Assembly (NCBI GenBank): GCA_002438065.1
Contig: DJSP01000053.1
Coordinates: 1-10,782 of the forward strand
DNA: 10,782 bases
DNA from: Caryophanales bacterium UBA6331
Lineage (GTDB): Bacteria > Bacillota_I > Bacilli_A > RF39 > UBA660
Reading direction: 5' to 3'
Made by a program: the position numbers and the translations under genes. Of the stretch, positions 7,068-10,782 are shown one piece after another; the first letter of the stretch is position 1; every line of letters starts with the position of its first letter. Under the pieces are notes generated by a model, which did no database searches, was not told where the DNA came from, and was given only the letters and a program-made list of their open reading frames with translations.

Positions 7068-8060
7068 TTATAACCAAACTCCATATATTACGCCTATCAT
7101 AGCAAGTAAAAAACCTACTGTCCAAAATAATTTTACAATATCAATTTCTTCCCATCCTAATTCTTCAAAATGATGGTGTAATGGAGCTTTTTTAAATACC
7201 TTTTTGTGAAATTTTCTAATCGCAATAATTTGAATTAAACTTGATAAAGTCTCAACTACAAATACTCCACCTATTAATATTAAAGATATTTCATGTCTTG
7301 TTAAAATTGCAATAGTTGCAAGAGCAGAACCAAGGGCAAGTGATCCAGTATCTCCCATAAACACTCTAGCAGGATATGAATTAAATACCAAGAATCCCAT
7401 TATGGCACCTGTTAATACAAATGAAAAAATTGCTAAATCTTGATAACCTGTAAGCCAAGTAGTTCCCCAAGTAATAACACCATATGCTAAAAAAGTAATA
7501 ACAGATAATCCTCCAGCAAGTCCATCTAATCCATCAGTAATATTAACCGCATTACTTGTTCCAACTAAAACAAGTAAAATAAATAAGCCATAAGCCCATC
7601 CTAAATTAATAGATGTATGTAAAAATGTAATTTCAATTGTAGGATCTCCACCATTTTTTCTAAATATCACGTAGAATATAATTGCAATTACAGTTTGAAA
7701 AAACAATTTAACCAATGTAGGTATTCCTTTATTATTATGATACTTAACTTTCAAAAAATCATCTACAAATCCAAGCAATGCATAAGATAAGAAGGTAATT
7801 ATCAATATTATTAAATTATAACTATATTCAATACTTCCCCTTAAATAAAGAACTATCATTATAATTAATGTTGTTAATATAAAGATAATACCTCCCATTG
7901 TAGGAGTACCTTCCTTTTTCAAATGTCTTTCATTAATAGTATGACTAACACTTTGTCCTATATGAAATTTTTTTAATAAAGGTATTATAATGACAGATAC
8001 AATAAGTGATAATACAAAACCTAACATTAAACCTAACAATGATTTTGCCAGTATTAACAT
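7068..8060 (-). CDS. mraY: Phospho-N-acetylmuramoyl-pentapeptide transferase MraY
   Basis: An integral membrane enzyme that moves phospho-MurNAc-pentapeptide from UDP onto undecaprenyl phosphate, making lipid I, the first membrane step of peptidoglycan synthesis. The 330-residue length fits. Signatures, numbered from ATG 8060: GTPTMGG at 51-57, the catalytic Asp pair in GFVDDFLK (Asp100-Asp101), NAVNITDGLDGLAGG at 170-184, FMGDTGS at 234-240 and the PLHHHFE loop at 293-299. About ten membrane spans are visible. An upstream in-frame GTG at 8093 would add 11 residues, but AGAGG lies 10 nt before ATG 8060, and family members begin with the membrane helix seen here. It has its own promoter and terminator, and its usual followers murD, ftsW and murG are not adjacent. 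Confidence 0.96.
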   Translation of the reverse strand: MLILAKSLLGLMLGFVLSLIVSVIIIPLLKKFHIGQSVSHTINERHLKKEGTPTMGGIIFILTTLIIMIVLYLRGSIEYSYNLIILIITFLSYALLGFVDDFLKVKYHNNKGIPTLVKLFFQTVIAIIFYVIFRKNGGDPTIEITFLHTSINLGWAYGLFILLVLVGTSNAVNITDGLDGLAGGLSVITFLAYGVITWGTTWLTGYQDLAIFSFVLTGAIMGFLVFNSYPARVFMGDTGSLALGSALATIAILTRHEISLILIGGVFVVETLSSLIQIIAIRKFHKKVFKKAPLHHHFEELGWEEIDIVKLFWTVGFLLAMIGVIYGVWL

Positions 8061-8070
8061 AAACTCTACA

Positions 8071-8075
8071 CCTCT
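8071..8075 (-). promoter_or_regulatory. Ribosome binding site AGAGG that sets the mraY start
   Basis: AGAGG is 10 nt upstream of ATG 8060 and lies downstream of the alternative GTG at 8093, which would place the site inside the coding region. This decides for the shorter protein. Confidence 0.7.
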
Positions 8076-8082
8076 TTTGTTA

Positions 8083-8112
8083 ATTATAACCACAATAAAT
8101 TAATTTAGTAAA
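8083..8112 (-). promoter_or_regulatory. Candidate promoter of mraY
   Basis: TTTACT (8112-8107) and a perfect TATAAT (8088-8083) are separated by 18 nt in the 123-nt gap between the MmcQ-like gene and mraY. The predicted start, near 8076, sits just before the ribosome binding site and downstream of the GTG at 8093, which again favours ATG 8060. Confidence 0.55.
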
Positions 8113-8183
8113 TATTAGTTTACATAACTATACTCTTAATTAACAAATTATTTACTAATTAATTATATTCATTTAATCATTTT

Positions 8184-8846
8184 TTATTTATTTACATTAT
8201 TATAACTTTGATCAATTAAAGAATAAATTATTTCATTATCCAATGTATTATCTAAAATAATACTTATCCAACTTTTCTTATTCATATGATATGCCTTATA
8301 AAATCCACCTATTTTAATTAAATCTTTAATCATAGCTTCATTTAACTTTAAATTAATAACTTCAATCTCTTCTTGTTTATATTTTAAATCTAATTTATCT
8401 TTCGATACATTTAAAATTATTCCAAACCACTTTTTATTATTTTTATTTCTAAATACTCCATTATCAGGGCTTCTTCTCCATAAAAACTCAGGATTAACTT
8501 TATATTTTCTTTTTATATAATTAGTTATTTCATTAGATTGTTTAAATACAAATAAAGATTCTTTAGTACATTTATTTTTAATGTCTTTAAGTAACTTAAC
8601 ATACTCTTCTTTTATTTTATTATTAAAACTTAAATTAGAATCCACATTTAAATTAAGATACTCATCATTAAATATTAAATCATATATTTTTCCTTTAACA
8701 TTATTATTTTCTATTTTAATACATATTCTATAATTATTATTTAAAATATATTTTTCATAACTATAAATATTATTTTCTTCTTTAAAACCATAGTTTATTA
8801 ATTTAGAATAATCAAATATACATTTTTTAAATAATTCATATTCCAT
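8184..8846 (-). CDS. MmcQ/YjbR-family (CyaY-like fold) protein with an N-terminal extension
   Basis: The 220-residue soluble protein carries the MmcQ/YjbR pattern in its second half. It shows NPEFLWRRSPDNGVFRN at 118-134, KKWFGIILNVSKDKL at 138-152, EVINLKL at 162-168, and GGFYKAYHMNKKSWISIILD at 180-199, followed by a helix containing LIDQSY. The family adopts a CyaY-like fold and is often annotated as DNA-binding, but its role is not established. The first 100 residues are an extra alpha/beta part (IYSYEKYILNNNYRICIKI) that could be a diverged second copy of the same fold. Its ATG follows the upstream hydrolase stop by 2 nt, with no separate Shine-Dalgarno site, so translational coupling is likely. 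It belongs to the two-gene unit starting at 9925. Confidence 0.75.
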   Translation of the reverse strand: MEYELFKKCIFDYSKLINYGFKEENNIYSYEKYILNNNYRICIKIENNNVKGKIYDLIFNDEYLNLNVDSNLSFNNKIKEEYVKLLKDIKNKCTKESLFVFKQSNEITNYIKRKYKVNPEFLWRRSPDNGVFRNKNNKKWFGIILNVSKDKLDLKYKQEEIEVINLKLNEAMIKDLIKIGGFYKAYHMNKKSWISIILDNTLDNEIIYSLIDQSYNNVNK

Positions 8847-8848
8847 AA

Positions 8849-9925
8849 TTATTTCACTTTTTTATTTTTATTTATAAATGTTACTATTATAGCGTTAACA
8901 AGTAACATTAATTTAGCACGATCCTCTTTAGATAAACTTTTAGATTTTAATAAAATTTTAGGTAATAGAATTGGATATTTTTTTAGAAGGTCATATGTAC
9001 TTTCTATTTTTGATGAATCGATTATTTCGTATAAAGCATCTACTACAATTTTTCTTTCTTCTTTAGTTGTTTTATTTAAATATTCTCTAATTGCTTTGTC
9101 TAGTTTTTCACTACGATTAATTTTAACATTAGAAAGTACCAAATTATCTTTGATAACTTCCCATGAAAATATATCATGCTCAAGTATAAATGTCTGATTA
9201 CTTTTAACAATTGTTGTTTTTTCATTATGATTAAACAAATTTCCTATTATTGAATCTTGTGGTAAATAAGTCTCCATTTTTGTAATTAATTTTGGATTTT
9301 CATATTTTTTATATATACTTTCATTAAGTCCTGGCCCATCGTAATTATATACTTTAATTATTCTATTTTGAACTTTTTTTGGTGCAGTAAGTGCCGAATA
9401 TATTGCAATATTTCCTCCTTTAGAGTGTCCTCCAATACGAATTTTTTTATACCAATACTTTTTGGCAACTTGATTTAGATAGTCAACGCCTAATTTTTGA
9501 CATGGAACTTCATCCATAAAGGCCATGTTAAAGTCTTCCTTCCATCCATATATATTTTCATCAGTTCCTACAAAAGATATATATAAATCTTTTTTTGATG
9601 TATGAATAACTATTGCTCCAAATTGTTGTTCTAACTTTTTACTATTATTTCTTACATAATTGGTAACTTTTAAATTTTTAAATCTTTCACTCTGACCTAA
9701 TAATGTAATCATTTCCTTATCTCCATTAAATAAAAATTTATCATTATCAAATTTAGCCATTTTTTTAGCAATTGATTCTATTGTTTCAATATTATCCATT
9801 TTAATTTTATGGAATAATAAATAAGAGAATCTAGCAAGAATTAAACTATCTAATTCATTAAATTTAAATTTAGAGGAAAATTTTAAATCTCCTCTCCACT
9901 TTATATAATCATTAATATTAGACAT
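8849..9925 (-). CDS. DUF2974-like alpha/beta-hydrolase (lipase-like), cytoplasmic
   Basis: The 358-residue protein has a lipase-type nucleophile elbow GGHSKGG at 165-171 with Ser168 as nucleophile, preceded by the strand KIRIG. FVGTDENIYGWKEDFNMAF at 118-136 and YNYDGPGL at 193-200 fit the DUF2974/Mbeg1-like group. Plausible acid and base residues are Asp223 (LPQDSIIG) and His240 (ILEHD), assigned by order only. There is no signal peptide or membrane span, and the C-terminus is Lys-rich and helical. GGAGG lies 7 nt before ATG, and a good promoter sits at 9949-9977. It overlaps functionally with the MmcQ-like gene 2 nt downstream. Substrate and pathway are unknown. Confidence 0.8.
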   Translation of the reverse strand: MSNINDYIKWRGDLKFSSKFKFNELDSLILARFSYLLFHKIKMDNIETIESIAKKMAKFDNDKFLFNGDKEMITLLGQSERFKNLKVTNYVRNNSKKLEQQFGAIVIHTSKKDLYISFVGTDENIYGWKEDFNMAFMDEVPCQKLGVDYLNQVAKKYWYKKIRIGGHSKGGNIAIYSALTAPKKVQNRIIKVYNYDGPGLNESIYKKYENPKLITKMETYLPQDSIIGNLFNHNEKTTIVKSNQTFILEHDIFSWEVIKDNLVLSNVKINRSEKLDKAIREYLNKTTKEERKIVVDALYEIIDSSKIESTYDLLKKYPILLPKILLKSKSLSKEDRAKLMLLVNAIIVTFINKNKKVK

Positions 9926-9948
9926 TAGTTTACCTCCATAACAAACTT

Positions 9949-9977
9949 ATAATAGCAAAAAAAATATAAATTTACAA
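9949..9977 (-). promoter_or_regulatory. Promoter of the hydrolase/MmcQ-like unit
   Basis: TTGTAA (9977-9972), a 17-nt spacer, and TATTAT (9954-9949) preceded by TGC, giving an extended -10. The predicted start, near 9942, leaves a leader of under 20 nt that contains the GGAGG site. Confidence 0.65.
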
Positions 9978-9997
9978 ATTGTTATTTTAAAATATAG

Positions 9998-10044
9998 AAA
10001 AAGAAATACCAAATTATTATCTAATAAATTCAGTATTTCTTTTT
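9998..10044 (-). terminator. Long hairpin terminator after the Gly-rich gene
   Basis: AAAAAGAAATAC (10044-10033 on the minus strand) pairs perfectly with GTATTTCTTTTT (10009-9998). The sequence between also pairs partly around TATT-AGAT-AATA. The 3' arm ends in T5, followed by CTATATTTT. It begins 2 nt after the last stop of the Gly-rich gene. Confidence 0.75.
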
Positions 10045-10045
10045 A

Positions 10046-10782
10046 TTAATTTGATATAAGCGTTATTTTTGCATATCCATTGCCTTCTTTGGCACAATTT
10101 GTTGTTGGATTATCACTATGGCAAGTTGTTGAAATAGTTTTTGTGGATATTTCAGATGATTCAGTGCAATTATAGCAATACATTTATTTATTTGCTAGTA
10201 ATGTGTTTCCAATATATCCTGAGCCACCACTAGCATAGTTAAATGCATTGGCATAATTAGCTCCAACACCTGAACCTGAAACAATCAATATATTATTTAA
10301 ACTATTAGATAAAGTTGAAAGTAATCCAGTTTTAGTAGCAACATGAGTTGCTCCACCTCCCGAACCACATGTAGCACCTTTTTCATTTTCATAAGCCTTA
10401 CAGTTACCACCACCATTGTAGCCGCCTATTGATATGCAACCACATTCTTTACAATACTTATCAGAACCACCTATATATAAGTACATTTTATCATTTATAT
10501 TTAATTTAACTTCTCCAGTAGAATATCCTCCATACCACCTATATATTTATTATATCCTCCGCCTTGGGCACTCCATGTTTCTATTTTATATGTCCCTGTT
10601 TTTGGTGCAGTAAATGTGTAATATGGTTCTGTAATTGTTTCTGTTGTTTCTAAATAATCATAACCAATTGCTATATTATTTAGTTTATCTTCGTAATTTA
10701 CAACAATATTTCCAGTAAACTTTGCTCCTTTTTCACTATCTTGGTTCATACCTGTATCAGAAAATTGAATCTTTAAATTAAA
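10046..10782 (-). pseudogene. Gly-rich surface protein (ALK-like glycine-rich domain), 5' partial, one frameshift and one nonsense codon
   Basis: The coding frame enters from the right edge (FNLKIQFSDTG before the internal Met at 10749). It continues YYTFTAPKTGTYKIETWSAQGGG and KYIGG, then loses phase at 10532-10533. The minus strand there reads GGT-GGT-AT-GGA-GGA, one base short of the expected GGYGG. The next frame carries YSTGEVKLNINDKMYLYIGG, GYNGGGN, GGGATHVATKTGLLSTL, NNILIVSG and GGSGYIGNTLLANK, then TAA (10186-10184). The same frame goes on for 45 residues, with MYCYNCTESS, TTCHSDN, NCAKEGNGYAKITLI, to TAA at 10048-10046. This order matches Gly-rich proteins of Firmicutes that are probably secreted and exposed at the surface. 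The ORFs at 10184-10486 and 10501-10749 are fragments of this gene, not separate genes. Function is likely adhesion or surface display, by inference. Two independent lesions favour a true pseudogene. Confidence 0.8.

Noticed and set aside
8061..8093. Upstream in-frame GTG that would lengthen MraY by 11 residues
   Set aside because: AGAGG lies inside this stretch at the right distance from ATG 8060, the likely transcription start is downstream of the GTG, and the extra residues do not resemble the family.
10184..10749. Two separate small Gly-rich genes (10184-10486 and 10501-10749)
   Set aside because: They read as consecutive pieces of one Gly-rich protein once a missing base at 10532-10533 is considered; the apparent starts are internal Met codons without ribosome binding sites.
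1..10782. CRISPR arrays, tRNA or rRNA genes, riboswitches, insertion-sequence ends
   Set aside because: I saw no regularly spaced repeats, no cloverleaf or rRNA-like stretch, no long structured leader, and no transposase or paired terminal repeats on reading both strands by eye.

Overview
The window is very AT-rich, roughly a quarter G+C by eye. It uses TGG for tryptophan, TAA/TAG as stops in the genes where I checked them, strong AGGAGG-type ribosome binding sites and short U-tailed hairpin terminators. With Asn/Lys/Ile-rich proteins, a DUF2207 membrane protein ending in a Gly/Ser tail, and a Gly-rich surface protein with a Cys-containing C-terminus, it looks like chromosomal DNA of a low-GC Firmicute. 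My best guess is an uncultured gut Bacilli/Mollicutes-like lineage; this placement is inference. The presence of mraY and ftsW means the cell makes peptidoglycan, unlike classical mycoplasmas.

Almost everything is on the minus strand, so transcription runs from high to low coordinates. At the high end (10046-10782) is the 3' part of a Gly-rich, probably surface-exposed protein broken by a frameshift and a nonsense codon, followed by a long hairpin terminator. Next comes a two-gene unit (9925-8184) with its own promoter: an alpha/beta-hydrolase-like DUF2974 protein and, 2 nt downstream, an MmcQ/YjbR-like protein. mraY (lipid I synthesis) follows from its own promoter and ends in a clear terminator.

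A three-gene membrane-protein cassette (6975-2548) comes next. It starts at an extended -10 promoter and ends at a hairpin terminator. It encodes an Asn-rich DUF2628-like protein, a DUF2207 protein split by a frameshift in a short TA repeat, and a zinc-ribbon/DUF3592-like protein. ftsW (septal peptidoglycan polymerase) follows with a very short or absent leader. So two genes of the classical division/cell-wall cluster, normally mraY-murD-ftsW-murG, are here separated by an unrelated cassette, with no murD or murG in view.

At the low end is an ATPase of the AAA_14/DUF4143 family, preceded by three copies of an 11-bp TTGCAAAACTT motif. It is damaged at both ends: its natural start is separated from the body by a frameshift at an A7 run, and the C-terminal nuclease-like domain is missing. 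A short plus-strand reading frame, the end of an unidentified gene, enters from the left edge and converges on it.

The cell-wall genes look intact, while three accessory genes carry frame lesions. I did not find a clearly new multi-gene system. The best leads are the possible slippage switches in the ATPase and DUF2207 genes, the repeated palindromic leader element, and the membrane cassette between mraY and ftsW.
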